Shown piece after piece: positions 38,070 to 46,856 of a stretch of DNA of 64,000 nucleotides. Position numbers and translations under genes: made by a program. Each line of letters starts with the position of its first letter. The stretch's first letter is position 1. The notes under the pieces were generated by a model. That model was given only the letters and a program-made list of their open reading frames with translations. It did not search any database and was not told where the DNA came from. Source of the stretch: Mucilaginibacter ginsenosidivorax (GTDB lineage: Bacteria; Bacteroidota; Bacteroidia; Sphingobacteriales; Sphingobacteriaceae); assembly GCF_007971525.1 (NCBI RefSeq), contig NZ_CP042437.1, positions 5,332,001 to 5,396,000 of the forward strand, in the 5' to 3' direction.

Positions 38070-39248
38070 ATGAAAACATTTAAAATATTAATATGGCTAT
38101 GTCTGGCAGCCTCCGCGCTTCACAGCTGTAAACGGGATCAGCTCAGACCTGTTGAAAGTGATAAAACTGCGCCGGGTACGGTTGCCAATGTAAAAGCAGA
38201 AAGCAGGCCGGGTAGCGTAAAATTGACCTATACTTTACCCTCGGATCCTGATTTGTTGTATGTGCTGGCAGAGTACACCAATAAATATGGAAAGGTGATC
38301 CAGTCCAAAGCTTCTTATTATACCGATTCACTGATCGTTGATGGTTTCGCTGATTCGGCCAGTCACCGGATGACCGTATACGCTGTTGACAGAAGCGAGA
38401 ACAAATCGGCCCCGGTAACATTAGATGTGCGGGCTCAGGCGCCTCCCGTTTTTGGTGTGAAGGGAAGTCTTATACTGGCGGAAGATTTTGGCGGGATAAA
38501 TATTACCTACTCAAATCCGAACGAGGCCGATATTGCCATTGTGGTATCTTATAAAGATTCATTAGGCTATTTTGTTACCAGGGAGACTAATTATACCCGG
38601 TTAAAGCAGGGCTCATTTACATCACGTGGTTTTGCATCCAAAGAAACCGTTTTTGGTGTTTATATCCGTGACCGGTGGAATAACAGGACGGACACTGTTT
38701 TTAAAACGCTGACGCCGATTTTCGAAAAGGAACTTGATAAGTCGAAATTCAAAACGGTGATCCTGCCGACAGACATCGGCGATTACGGCAACGGCTTGGT
38801 GATCTCTAATCTTTGGGATAAAATCATATCAGCTGATGCCAACATGTGGCATTCCCGGGGCGACGCGGGTATGCCAATGCACATCACCTTCGAGCTTGGG
38901 GTAACGGCCAAATTAAGCCGTTTTGTTTTATGGCAAAGACCAGGGCCATATATATTCAATCACGGTAATCCAAAACGATATGAGCTATGGGGATCGGTAA
39001 ATCCTCCTGTAGACGGCAGCTTTAATAACTGGACGCTCCTGAAGTCCTGTGTTTCCGTTAAGCCTTCAGGCCAGGCCCCGGGTGTCAACAGCCAGGCAGA
39101 TGTGGATGCGGCAGCGCGTGGCGAAGAATGGAACGTTCCGCTCGACGCGCCCAAAGTAAGATATATCAGGGTTGTCATCTTAGAAAACTGGATCGCGGGT
39201 CCTCAGGCGCATATTGCGGAGATGAGTTTTTTTGGGAACGACAATTAG
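38070..39248 (+). CDS. Surface glycan-binding lipoprotein, DUF4959/DUF5000-like with C-terminal discoidin-like domain
   Basis: 392-residue lipoprotein (lipobox LHSC, Cys20). Two Ig/fibronectin-like segments occupy about residues 35-250 (GTVANVKAESRPGSVKLTYTLP), in the style of DUF4959 and DUF5126. The C-terminal part, about 255-390, looks like an F5/8 type C (discoidin) module: NGLVISNLWDKI, ITFELGVTAKLSRFVLWQ, RYELWGSVNPP and VRYIRVVILENW. It is 15 bases downstream of SusD and probably sits next to the SusC/D complex on the cell surface as an extra glycan binder. The family names are recalled from the usual neighbours of such SusD genes and are approximate. Confidence 0.82.
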   Translation: MKTFKILIWLCLAASALHSCKRDQLRPVESDKTAPGTVANVKAESRPGSVKLTYTLPSDPDLLYVLAEYTNKYGKVIQSKASYYTDSLIVDGFADSASHRMTVYAVDRSENKSAPVTLDVRAQAPPVFGVKGSLILAEDFGGINITYSNPNEADIAIVVSYKDSLGYFVTRETNYTRLKQGSFTSRGFASKETVFGVYIRDRWNNRTDTVFKTLTPIFEKELDKSKFKTVILPTDIGDYGNGLVISNLWDKIISADANMWHSRGDAGMPMHITFELGVTAKLSRFVLWQRPGPYIFNHGNPKRYELWGSVNPPVDGSFNNWTLLKSCVSVKPSGQAPGVNSQADVDAAARGEEWNVPLDAPKVRYIRVVILENWIAGPQAHIAEMSFFGNDN

Positions 39249-39290
39249 GTTTAAACAGCAACCCGGTTTAAGCGGGCTAAATAAAAAAAA

Positions 39291-40502
39291 ATGAAATCAA
39301 TGAAAAAATATGGGTTACTCGTTATTTCGGCTGTTTGCTGCGTAATGCTTTCAGCTTGTTCGAAAATGGACGAGTACAAAAAGTTCAGCGCGGGTAAGGA
39401 GGTACTTTATACCGGCAAGCCCGATTCAGTAACAGCCTATTCAGGAAAAAAACGGATTAAATTAGTTTGGCAGCGTACATCTGATCCAAAGGTTAGTATG
39501 ACACGTGTGTACTGGAACAACAGAACTGATTCTGTCGATGTTACGGTCAGCAAATCTGTAAGCAGTACGAAAAGAGATAGTTTAATGATTGCTAACCTGA
39601 CAGAAGGTAATTATAACTTTGAGCTGGTTGATTATGATGCGGCAGGAAACCGTTCGGTTGTAAGCAGGGTATCGGGTTCCGCTTACGGCGATACCTTTGA
39701 AAAATCCTTGTTGAACAGGGCTGTCCAAAGTTTCGGAAAGCAGTTTGACCTCGCAGGAAGCACGGCTTTGAACTGGTATGGTTCGGACGCGCAATCCATT
39801 GGGGTGGAAGTAACTTACCAGGATAATGCAAAAGTAAGCCATAAAGTAATTGTCAAACCATCAGACAATGTCACCTTCCTGGCCAATTACGATGCGACGG
39901 CGCCGATCAGTTACCGTACGATGTTTTTGCCTGACTCTACTGCCATAGATACATTTTATGCGGCGGCTGTTCAGAAAACAGTGGATGACCCCAATCAGAT
40001 TATTATCAAGAACTCCGGATATCCCTTTAAACCGGGAAAGAATGGCGGACGCTGGAGTGATATCGCGGACTGGGTTACGACTGATTCGGAGAAGAACCAT
40101 GGCGGCGTCGGAGGGCTTGATAACCTGAACACAAGCACGGAGAATTACATGTCATTTGAATTCTGGGGAACGCCGCAGATCATCAATGGTAAAATATACC
40201 AAACAGGTTTGTTAAGTCCGGGATCCTACCGGCTGGTTGTTAGTATATCTAATATCAATAACAACCTTGAGAATTCCTTTTTAAGTATCGCGAAGGGAGG
40301 TTTCATTCCGGACGTCGCCGATATCAGCAGTTCCCTCGCCAATATCAAGCTTACTAACGGCTCCATGAATAATAAAGATCTAACCTTGTCCTTCAGTTTA
40401 ACACAGCAAGAACTGGTTTCACTTGGCGTGGTGTGTACCATGCAGTTTGTCAATGAAAGCAGCCTGAGGATAAAGCAGTTCAGATTGTATAAGGATAAAT
40501 AA
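39291..40502 (+). CDS. DUF4998-like surface lipoprotein
   Basis: 403-residue lipoprotein with lipobox LSAC (Cys23 from this start; an in-frame ATG at 39300 would shorten it by three residues). The N-terminal region SCSKMDEYKKF and GKKRIKLVWQRTSDPKVSMTRVYWNN resembles DUF4998 proteins found at the ends of SusC/SusD operons. A beta-rich C-terminal half (about 235-403) carries no motif I recognise. It is the last gene before a strong terminator. A role as a second surface glycan-binding or anchoring protein is inferred from position. Confidence 0.78.
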   Translation: MKSMKKYGLLVISAVCCVMLSACSKMDEYKKFSAGKEVLYTGKPDSVTAYSGKKRIKLVWQRTSDPKVSMTRVYWNNRTDSVDVTVSKSVSSTKRDSLMIANLTEGNYNFELVDYDAAGNRSVVSRVSGSAYGDTFEKSLLNRAVQSFGKQFDLAGSTALNWYGSDAQSIGVEVTYQDNAKVSHKVIVKPSDNVTFLANYDATAPISYRTMFLPDSTAIDTFYAAAVQKTVDDPNQIIIKNSGYPFKPGKNGGRWSDIADWVTTDSEKNHGGVGGLDNLNTSTENYMSFEFWGTPQIINGKIYQTGLLSPGSYRLVVSISNINNNLENSFLSIAKGGFIPDVADISSSLANIKLTNGSMNNKDLTLSFSLTQQELVSLGVVCTMQFVNESSLRIKQFRLYKDK

Positions 40503-40556
40503 GCTTGCTGCGCGATACCGCTTGAGATTTGAGAGAAGATTTTAAGTAAAAACATG

Positions 40557-40594
40557 GCCCCCAAAAAAGTTAAGTACTATTTGGGGGCATTTTT
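40557..40594 (+). terminator. Strong terminator ending the SusC-SusD-lipoprotein unit
   Basis: GCCCCCAAA (40557-40565) pairs perfectly with TTTGGGGGC (40580-40588), followed by ATTTTT. It lies 55 bases after the stop of the preceding lipoprotein gene. Confidence 0.88.
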
Positions 40595-40994
40595 ATGGAT
40601 AAATAAAACAGGCAGTATTTAAGCCCAAGCTTGTCAATGACCCGTTCCTCCGTTCCCGTACGTATAACAAGCTTTCATTTGTGTACAGCAGTTAGACTTT
40701 CCGGATTTGGAGGCAATACAAATACCACCATTAAATATGGGATGAACCTACGATCTCCACTTTTTAAAAACGGTGCGCAGTTGCGTGCAATCAGTTCTCC
40801 CGAAAGCTCTTTTCCCGGGACGCGGGGGAATCAAAATAAAGTTGTGTTCCTTCAAACGTATGCAGGTCCATACTGCAAATATCAATTCTAATAGTTCTGA
40901 TCGGGGCATGACCATTCCTTTATTAAAGGTCTTACATGAAGCTTAAATGTAAATTTGCCACTTTCTTCAAAACCATTATTTGGATGTTTTTATT
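40595..40994. other. 400-base intergenic region between convergent units
   Basis: No supported gene. A plus-strand frame at 40631-40891 lacks a plausible start and motif. On the minus strand a frame ends near 40680 with PNPESLTAVHK and reads protein-like for about 45 codons before a stop, so it might be an old relic, but I cannot name it. A 13-base palindrome CCTTTATTAAAGG lies at 40917-40929. Confidence 0.45.
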
Positions 40995-41330
40995 TTAAAG
41001 CTGAAAAATCTGTTCCATAATTACCCATTTTTCACCCGCTTTTGCCCAGGGTAGTGGTTGCTGGAATTTCCACATTAACTGTTCCCATTCCTGTACTTTT
41101 GGATTAACTGCATCCATTTCTTCTTTCTTTGCAGCCTCATATTGGTCGCTTGTTTCCATGATCATAAATAAGCGGTTGCCTGTACGGTAGATTTGCATAT
41201 CTATAATTTTAGCATCAAGTATACTTTTGCGTATTTCCGGCCAGCCATTTTCCGCCTTGTGCCAATGTTCATATTCTGCTATCAGCTGCGGATTGTCCTT
41301 TAGATCAAGTGCCAGGCAGTATCTTTTCAT
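40995..41330 (-). CDS. L-rhamnose/L-fucose mutarotase (RhaM family)
   Basis: 111-residue mutarotase that interconverts the alpha and beta anomers of a 6-deoxyhexose. I start it at the minus-strand ATG at 41330 (MKRYCLALDL), the usual family N-terminus; the frame extends 13 codons further but overlaps the upstream gene's end. The family's active-site pattern EYEHWHK...WPEI and the closing EKWVIMEQIFQL are present. Because its partner just upstream is an L-fucose-dehydrogenase-like reductase and a fucosidase leads the cluster, fucose is as likely a substrate as rhamnose. It is the last gene of the minus-strand fucose cluster. Confidence 0.88.
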   Translation of the reverse strand: MKRYCLALDLKDNPQLIAEYEHWHKAENGWPEIRKSILDAKIIDMQIYRTGNRLFMIMETSDQYEAAKKEEMDAVNPKVQEWEQLMWKFQQPLPWAKAGEKWVIMEQIFQL

Positions 41331-41343
41331 ATTTTGTATTAAA

Positions 41344-42354
41344 TTAAAAGTTGGGGAATATCGTGTCAATTAAGCCTCGTTTTATCATATCTTCCCAAAA
41401 TGCTGCCGGGATTTTCAAAGTGGTCATAGCTGCATATTGTGATATTCTTTCTGCGTTGGTAGTATTTAACGCAACACTCTTTACGCCAGGAGCACTGAGC
41501 CCAAATACAACACACACTTCTACCGGCTTTAATTCATAATCGGTGCATAACTGATAAAACACCTCCCGCCAGTTATAAAAGCGTTTGTCTTTTAATGGGG
41601 CCTTCAGTTGGTAGTTATAATAAGCTGATCCTGTTAGAAAGCCTCCGTTAAAAACCGCAGAATTAATAATTATGATCTCCTGCTTTTCAAGTTCACGCAT
41701 AAATTCCACTAATTCTCCGGGATGACTGTGGATTGTCATACTATTAGCTATCATGACCCAATCCAGCTTTATATCAAGCGTTATTTTTTTAATGGTCTTC
41801 CAATCCTTGGAACCTACACCAATGGCCTTTACTTTACCTTGTTCCTTTAATTCATGTAAAGCCCGGTAAGCTTCCAGTATACCGTTATAGCGTTGTGCTT
41901 GCTCAGACGCATCCTTTGCTGCGGCAAGATACTCATCCGGGTCATGTACTGATACCAGTTGGGCCGGATAGTTGCCGAGCAGCTCGTTTCCCTGCTCGTA
42001 ACATTCCAGGATACCGGCATAACTTATCTTTTGAACCGCATCATATTTCAGGTCTCGCCATACGCCGGGTTCAAAAGTAGGTTCGGTGGTTTTTAACGCT
42101 GTACGCAGCCAGCCCAGTTTATTACTGATCAATACCTCTGAAGGGTTAACATTCAAATGCTTTAAGGATCTTCTCAGCGATTCCAGCGCTAACCCGGCGC
42201 CATATTTACCGGCCGAATCAAATACTACTGGTTTTGAGGAACATCTTACACTTTCGCCAACAATAGCACACTTTGCTTCATCAGAAAGCGCGACATATAA
42301 ATTCCCTAACCCACTGGTCCCGAAAATCACTTTGGGTAATTCTATTTTTTGCAT
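41344..42354 (-). CDS. Aldo/keto reductase, L-fucose (D-threo-aldose 1-) dehydrogenase-like
   Basis: 336-residue cytoplasmic aldo/keto reductase. The catalytic tetrad is visible: Asp46 and Tyr51 in FDSAGKYGAG, Lys79 in LISNKLG, and His137 in SVHDPD. The GKYGAG form together with length and C-terminus is like D-threo-aldose 1-dehydrogenase/L-fucose dehydrogenase, which oxidises L-fucose at C1 to the lactone with NAD(P)+. The mutarotase gene follows after 13 bases and a relic of the fucose permease precedes it, so it is read as the first step of an oxidative fucose pathway. The lactonase and dehydratase of that route are not in the window. Confidence 0.85.
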   Translation of the reverse strand: MQKIELPKVIFGTSGLGNLYVALSDEAKCAIVGESVRCSSKPVVFDSAGKYGAGLALESLRRSLKHLNVNPSEVLISNKLGWLRTALKTTEPTFEPGVWRDLKYDAVQKISYAGILECYEQGNELLGNYPAQLVSVHDPDEYLAAAKDASEQAQRYNGILEAYRALHELKEQGKVKAIGVGSKDWKTIKKITLDIKLDWVMIANSMTIHSHPGELVEFMRELEKQEIIIINSAVFNGGFLTGSAYYNYQLKAPLKDKRFYNWREVFYQLCTDYELKPVEVCVVFGLSAPGVKSVALNTTNAERISQYAAMTTLKIPAAFWEDMIKRGLIDTIFPNF

Positions 42355-42384
42355 ATACTATGAGTGCCCTAATGTTAAAAAACG

Positions 42385-42736
42385 TTATAAGCGGATAAAC
42401 ACCCAGGCTTCAGCTTTACGCGATGTCCTTCCTCCCCAAAAAAATGCAACCACCGCAAAACAAACTAATGGCACGATATAACCGTATGGACTATCAACCG
42501 TATAACTGATGTAACAAAACGGCCTCGTAAAATGCCACCGCCAACGATAGGCCTAATGATCAGACTGCTGCCGAACTCCGTATTTTCTTTTAATTCTTTA
42601 ATGCCCACTGCTAAGATATTGGGAACATAATGGCCATGAAAAAACAGATAACGGTGACCATATCTACAGTCATCATACTATGGCCCAGAATGACGATCAG
42701 GCAAAGTGAAACATTGTTCGCGCAGTAGCTAATGAG
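42385..42736 (-). pseudogene. fucP: C-terminal relic of an L-fucose:proton symporter (fucP), frameshifted
   Basis: Translation of the minus strand between the fucosidase and the aldo/keto reductase gives the last third of an MFS fucose permease broken over three frames. From about 42736: SLCLIVILGH and VICFFMAIMFP; then, after a one-base loss near PN, ILAVGIKELKENTEFGSSLII and IVGGGIL; then, in another frame, SPYGYIVPLVCFAVVAFFWGG to a stop at 42385-42387. These match the order of FucP transmembrane helices 9-12. The N-terminal two thirds (about 300 codons) are missing, and the remnant begins within 35 bases of the GH95 stop. The intact ancestor would have been fucosidase-permease-dehydrogenase-mutarotase. 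The organism must import fucose by another route or use the pathway only partly. Confidence 0.85.
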
Positions 42737-42767
42737 GCTTTTTTTTTAAATTCCCCGCCGTTGCCGC

Positions 42768-45242
42768 TCATAAACTGCTCACTAATTGGTATAATTTGCC
42801 CTTTTGAGTATTGATCACCAACTCATAGCCATCCTTTGTTTTTACCGCTGAGGTATTTAAGCCTTTAACAGTGAGTTTTGATTTGGAGATGATATGGCAG
42901 GTGCCTCCTGTTTTTGATAAGATTTCGGCATTTACGACCCTACCCGCGGCCCATTTCATGTTCACTACAAAAGCCCCTCTTGCCACAAGGCCTTTTACTT
43001 CGCCATTAGCCCAGGCATCCGGCAGGGCTGGCAACAGTTGTACATCACCATTTTGGCTTTGCAGCAGCATTTCGGCCAGACCGGAGGTACCGCCAAAGTT
43101 TCCATCAATCTGGAAAGGTGGATGTGCATCAAACATATTTGGATAAAGTCCTCCGCCCTCACTGTAGTTATAGCCACTTTCGCCGGTTAAGCGCAGCAGG
43201 TCGCGGTATAACTTGTAAGCATGGTTGCCATCTTGTAGCCTTGCCCAAAGGTTTACCTTCCAGGCCAGGCTCCAGCCGGTGCTTTCGTCGCCGCGTAGTT
43301 CTAACGTTCGTTTCGCTGCTGCCGCTAATTCCGGGTTAGTGGCTATTGAAATTTCATTAGCAGGATAAACAGAATACAAGTGCGATACATGGCGGTGATG
43401 CGGATCGGACGATTCCTGATCTTTATACCATTCCTGTAGCTGACCTTTTGAACCGATTTGGTATGGAATAAGTTTAGCTTTTTTGGCGATAAGTGTATCC
43501 CTAAAAGCGGCGTCAACACCCAAAACTTTGCTTGCAGCAATGAGGTTATCAAACAGATCGCGGATGATGCCCATATCCATTGTGGTAGATACAGAAACAT
43601 TACTCGTTTTTCCTGGGGCATAAATAAAATCATTTTCGGGCGACATGGACGGCGCGGTTACTAAATGGCCCTGGCCATCAGGCACCAGCCAATCAAAAGT
43701 AAACTCGGCTGCACCTTTCATCAAAGGGTATGCTGTATTTTTCAGAAACTGTTTATCACCGGTGTATAAATAGTGTTCCCAAAGGTGGCGGGTAAGCCAG
43801 TCGCCCCCCATTGGCCAGTTGGCCCATGCAGGGTCGCCATGACCAAGATCCCCTACCGGGTTAGCCAACGCCCAGAGATCCGTATTGTGATGCGTCACCC
43901 AACCCTTAGCGTGATAAAAATCTTTGGCCACTTCGGTGCCGGTTTCTGACAGCCCCTTGATCAGGTCAAATAAAGGCTGATGCATTTCAGACAGGTTACA
44001 ATCCTCGGCCATCCAATAGTTCATCTGCACGTTGATGTTGCTGGTATAGTTTGAGCTCCACGGCGCACGTAATTCCTTATTCCAGATACCTTGCAGGTTG
44101 GCAGGCACGCCCGGAGTTCTTGAACTGCTGATTAACAAGTAACGGCCATACTGAAAATACAAAGCTTCAATACCGGGATCAGCACCCTGGTTTTTATTGT
44201 AAAGTGCAAGCCGCTCATCTGTAGGTAACTCAGCATGACTGTCTTTGTTATCATTCAATTTCAGGTTTACCCGGTTAAAGTAATGATGATAATCGGCAAG
44301 GTGAGCAGCGAGCAATTGAGCATAAGGTTTCGCAGCAGCTTTATCGAGATTTTTCTCAGCCACCTTCTCGTCTCCATCGGGGCATTGGTTATAAGCTTTG
44401 AAACTGGTGGCAGCGCTAACATAAAGCGTTAAGCTCGATGCACCTTTCACCGTGATACCACTTGTATCGGCTGTTATTTTTCCGTCTCCGCTTACTGCTT
44501 TGGCCAGCACCTCGTAACGCATACCCCTGCACTTATCGTCCTCGGCATAAACTATCGGATTTTTTGAGTCAACATAGCTTGGTTCGACATGGGCCGGTGC
44601 TTTGCCGCTTAGCTGTAATACATTATTATTCAGCACTTCTTTTTGAAAACGGAGCTGACTGCTGGTATTGATCTTAAGATTTAACTGTTTGGGCTTATCA
44701 GCAGTAAACCGGATCACGATCACCTTGTCTGGTGCGGAAGCAAAGATCTCACGCTTGTAGTTTACACCGCCAACTGTATATTTTGTTGTGGCAACGGCAT
44801 TACCAATATTCAGGTCGCGGTAATAGCTTCCGGCGTTAGCGCCATTGTATGATTGTTTGATATGCAGATCGGCCATAGGCAGGAAGCTTTCAGAATATAA
44901 GCCCTGCATTTTCTTGGTAAGCTCACGCGCATTTTGGTAATCACCTTTAAACAACGCATCTCTTACCTGAGCCAGGTATTGGAAAGCTTCAGGATTTACA
45001 TTTTGTTTCACCGGTCCGCCCGACCATAAAGTCGATTCATTAAGCTGCAACAATTCATCATTAACGCCGCCAAAAATCATGGCACCTAAACGGCCATTTC
45101 CTATGGGCAAAGCTTCCGTCCATGTTTTGGCAGGTTGCTTATACCATAGGGTATTATTTTGCGCGCTCGCGTTCAGCGCAGTTAATTGCATGCATAGCGG
45201 TAAAACTACAGACAGGAGTGTTGCTTTCAGACCTTGGTTCAT
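42768..45242 (-). CDS. GH95 alpha-L-fucosidase
   Basis: Secreted inverting alpha-1,2-L-fucosidase (or alpha-L-galactosidase) of GH95. I start at the ATG at 45242 (MNQGLKATLLSVV...), which gives a signal peptide ending LNASAQ and 824 residues; the frame extends 23 codons upstream without need. N-terminal beta-sandwich: WTEALPIGNGRLGAMIFGG, typical of GH95. In the (alpha/alpha)6 barrel NINVQMNYWMAEDCNL carries the Asn pair that activates the water, and PFQIDGNFGGTSGLAEML the partner Asp. The C-terminal sandwich has LLPALPDAW and ARGAFVVNMKW. It leads the minus-strand fucose cluster and complements the GH29 at 22011. Confidence 0.95.
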   Translation of the reverse strand: MNQGLKATLLSVVLPLCMQLTALNASAQNNTLWYKQPAKTWTEALPIGNGRLGAMIFGGVNDELLQLNESTLWSGGPVKQNVNPEAFQYLAQVRDALFKGDYQNARELTKKMQGLYSESFLPMADLHIKQSYNGANAGSYYRDLNIGNAVATTKYTVGGVNYKREIFASAPDKVIVIRFTADKPKQLNLKINTSSQLRFQKEVLNNNVLQLSGKAPAHVEPSYVDSKNPIVYAEDDKCRGMRYEVLAKAVSGDGKITADTSGITVKGASSLTLYVSAATSFKAYNQCPDGDEKVAEKNLDKAAAKPYAQLLAAHLADYHHYFNRVNLKLNDNKDSHAELPTDERLALYNKNQGADPGIEALYFQYGRYLLISSSRTPGVPANLQGIWNKELRAPWSSNYTSNINVQMNYWMAEDCNLSEMHQPLFDLIKGLSETGTEVAKDFYHAKGWVTHHNTDLWALANPVGDLGHGDPAWANWPMGGDWLTRHLWEHYLYTGDKQFLKNTAYPLMKGAAEFTFDWLVPDGQGHLVTAPSMSPENDFIYAPGKTSNVSVSTTMDMGIIRDLFDNLIAASKVLGVDAAFRDTLIAKKAKLIPYQIGSKGQLQEWYKDQESSDPHHRHVSHLYSVYPANEISIATNPELAAAAKRTLELRGDESTGWSLAWKVNLWARLQDGNHAYKLYRDLLRLTGESGYNYSEGGGLYPNMFDAHPPFQIDGNFGGTSGLAEMLLQSQNGDVQLLPALPDAWANGEVKGLVARGAFVVNMKWAAGRVVNAEILSKTGGTCHIISKSKLTVKGLNTSAVKTKDGYELVINTQKGKLYQLVSSL

Positions 45243-45411
45243 AAAGTAGGTTACAATTGTTTTTACAAGTATAACGATGCACAGGCTATAAAAAATAATG
45301 CTTATTGGCATTTTAATGTCTAAAAACAGTCAATAGAAGGTTTGTCCGTCCAATTAAGATTTATATTTAGAGATTTCTTATTATGTAATAATAAACCATG
45401 CTGAAGTTTCA

Positions 45412-45914
45412 TTGATCATCCCGAAACACGTTTATTACAGACATCTGTTCCGTAAGATTTCCCATATGCCCGCTGAAATGGTGATGTCGGAACGGGGCAG
45501 GGTTTCTAATACGCGTAAGTTCCGGCTCAAGGCCGAATTCATCAGCCATAACCTATATGAAAGAACATCATGGGGCGAACTCCTCAGGCGGCTGATCGTG
45601 GCGGGTCCGGTCAGGCAATCGGACAACCAGCGGGATAAAAAGAGCAAACATATCGCTATAAAAGATGAAGGAAAGACCTTGCTTTATCAGGTATTTACCG
45701 ATATGAACAACGTTGGTAAAATGATCCCAGGTAAATTAATGCTTGCGGAGAAGTTTACTTTGCTTATTTGTTGCAAAAGCTCCATAACTTCCACCTGGAT
45801 CATGATGAAAAGAAGGCCATTGTAACTGGAGCTGACCTAAAAAGCTTTGCGGAAAAAATTCCGGTCTCCAACAATATGATGCTATTTTGCCAGGATCCCG
45901 GCCGGATACTGTGA
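45412..45914 (+). pseudogene. Frameshifted MarR-like winged-helix regulator relic
   Basis: The first frame (to 45825) reads RFKAEFISHNLYERTSWG-like sequence: KAEFISHNLYERTSWG, LLRRLIVAGPVRQSDNQRD, KSKHIAIKDEGKTLLYQVF and MNNVGKM, which has the recognition helix and wing of a MarR-type regulator. At about 45763 it turns into CCKSSITSTW, while the next frame continues sensibly as YLLQKLHNFHLDHDEKK and TGADLKSFAEKIPVSNNMML to a stop at 45912-45914. Restoring one T joins the two as AEKFTLLYLLQKLHNF. The N-terminus lacks a good start codon. The regulator therefore looks inactive. Family recognition is by motif only. Confidence 0.65.
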
Positions 45915-45916
45915 TA

Positions 45917-45954
45917 ATGATGTAGTGATGACGTACCTCAAAAAACTACATCAT
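45917..45954. promoter_or_regulatory. Perfect 10-bp dyad, probable operator for the mannan-like locus
   Basis: ATGATGTAGT (45917-45926) is repeated in reverse complement as ACTACATCAT (45945-45954) with an 18-base spacer. It lies about 135 bases before the gene at 46090 that heads the SusC/SusD unit. A related sequence stands at 56267-56305, between the SusR-like regulator and the GH26 gene. It is a good candidate binding site for that regulator. Confidence 0.55.
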
Positions 45955-46089
45955 GTTAAAATACTATCAGGTGATGTACTGATGAAGCAACTGTTGATCA
46001 GTGTTTTATTTTCTTTCTGCATAGGTTTGTGATGGCCGGAAGATGACCTCCCGACCCGCCAGTTCAAACCCTTTAAACACTAAATTTTT

Positions 46090-46803
46090 ATGAAAGAAAA
46101 AAAATCTGACGGCCATTCCTATGGCCAAAATCCGGCATTGAAATTAAGCCTGTTCTGTACATTGTTTGTTGCACTTATGCTTCATGGTGCGCTTGTCCGT
46201 GCCCAAAGCGACACACTTGGTGTATTTACAGCCCATAAGGATATCGGCAACCCGAAAAATCCGGGCAATGCACAATATGACAAGGTAACGCATAGCTATA
46301 CGCTTAAAGGCAGCGGTTATAATATCTGGTTCAACCGCGATGAGTTTCAATATGTTTATAAGACGATTAAAGGAGATTTTACCGCCACCGCGAACTTTAC
46401 TTTCAAAGGAGATAAAGGCAACGGGCACCGTAAGGTGGGCTGGATGCTCAGGGCCTCAACAGATGAAAAATCTATCCACCTGAGCGCCGTTACCCATGGC
46501 GACGGTTTAACCGTTTTACAATGGCGTTCAAAAACCGGCGCTAACATGCTTGACCCCCAGGAAGAGATCTTTTTTCCGGAAAAGAAGTTTGAAGTAGTGC
46601 AGCTGCAGCGCGTAGGCAAGCGGGTGATCATGAGGGTGGGTCATGTTGGCGAGCCGCTTAAAACGGTAGGGTCGCATATCATGCCCAACATGCCCGATGA
46701 GGCCTTGCTTGGCCTGTTCATTTGTTCGCATGATCCGGAAGTTACGGAGGAAGCAACCGCCTGGGATGTACACCTGGATGAGCATGCTGCCAGGCAAAAA
46801 TAA
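46090..46803 (+). CDS. Secreted DUF1349-like (concanavalin-fold) protein
   Basis: 237-residue secreted protein with signal peptide ending LVRAQ near residue 39. The rest is one beta-sandwich: SYTLKGSGYNIWFNRDEFQYVYK, KVGWMLRASTDEKSIHL, THGDGLTVLQWR and GLFICSHDPEV. The same domain forms the N-terminal half of the protein at 57619-59136 (GAGYNIWFDHDEFHYVYK, KVGWMVRKSLDGNSAQV, EHGDGLTSLQFR), where it is joined to a TolB propeller. It starts the SusC/SusD unit of this second locus, so it may be a carbohydrate-binding surface or periplasmic protein. It has no recognised catalytic motif. Confidence 0.75.
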   Translation: MKEKKSDGHSYGQNPALKLSLFCTLFVALMLHGALVRAQSDTLGVFTAHKDIGNPKNPGNAQYDKVTHSYTLKGSGYNIWFNRDEFQYVYKTIKGDFTATANFTFKGDKGNGHRKVGWMLRASTDEKSIHLSAVTHGDGLTVLQWRSKTGANMLDPQEEIFFPEKKFEVVQLQRVGKRVIMRVGHVGEPLKTVGSHIMPNMPDEALLGLFICSHDPEVTEEATAWDVHLDEHAARQK

Positions 46804-46856
46804 AACGGGTACTCGCGGTTTAAAAAATCAATTATTAACCATTATCATTTTATTTT

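Noticed and set aside
40631..40891. 86-residue plus-strand frame
   Set aside because: Starts at TTG, has no recognisable motif or signal and sits in a gap between convergent units.
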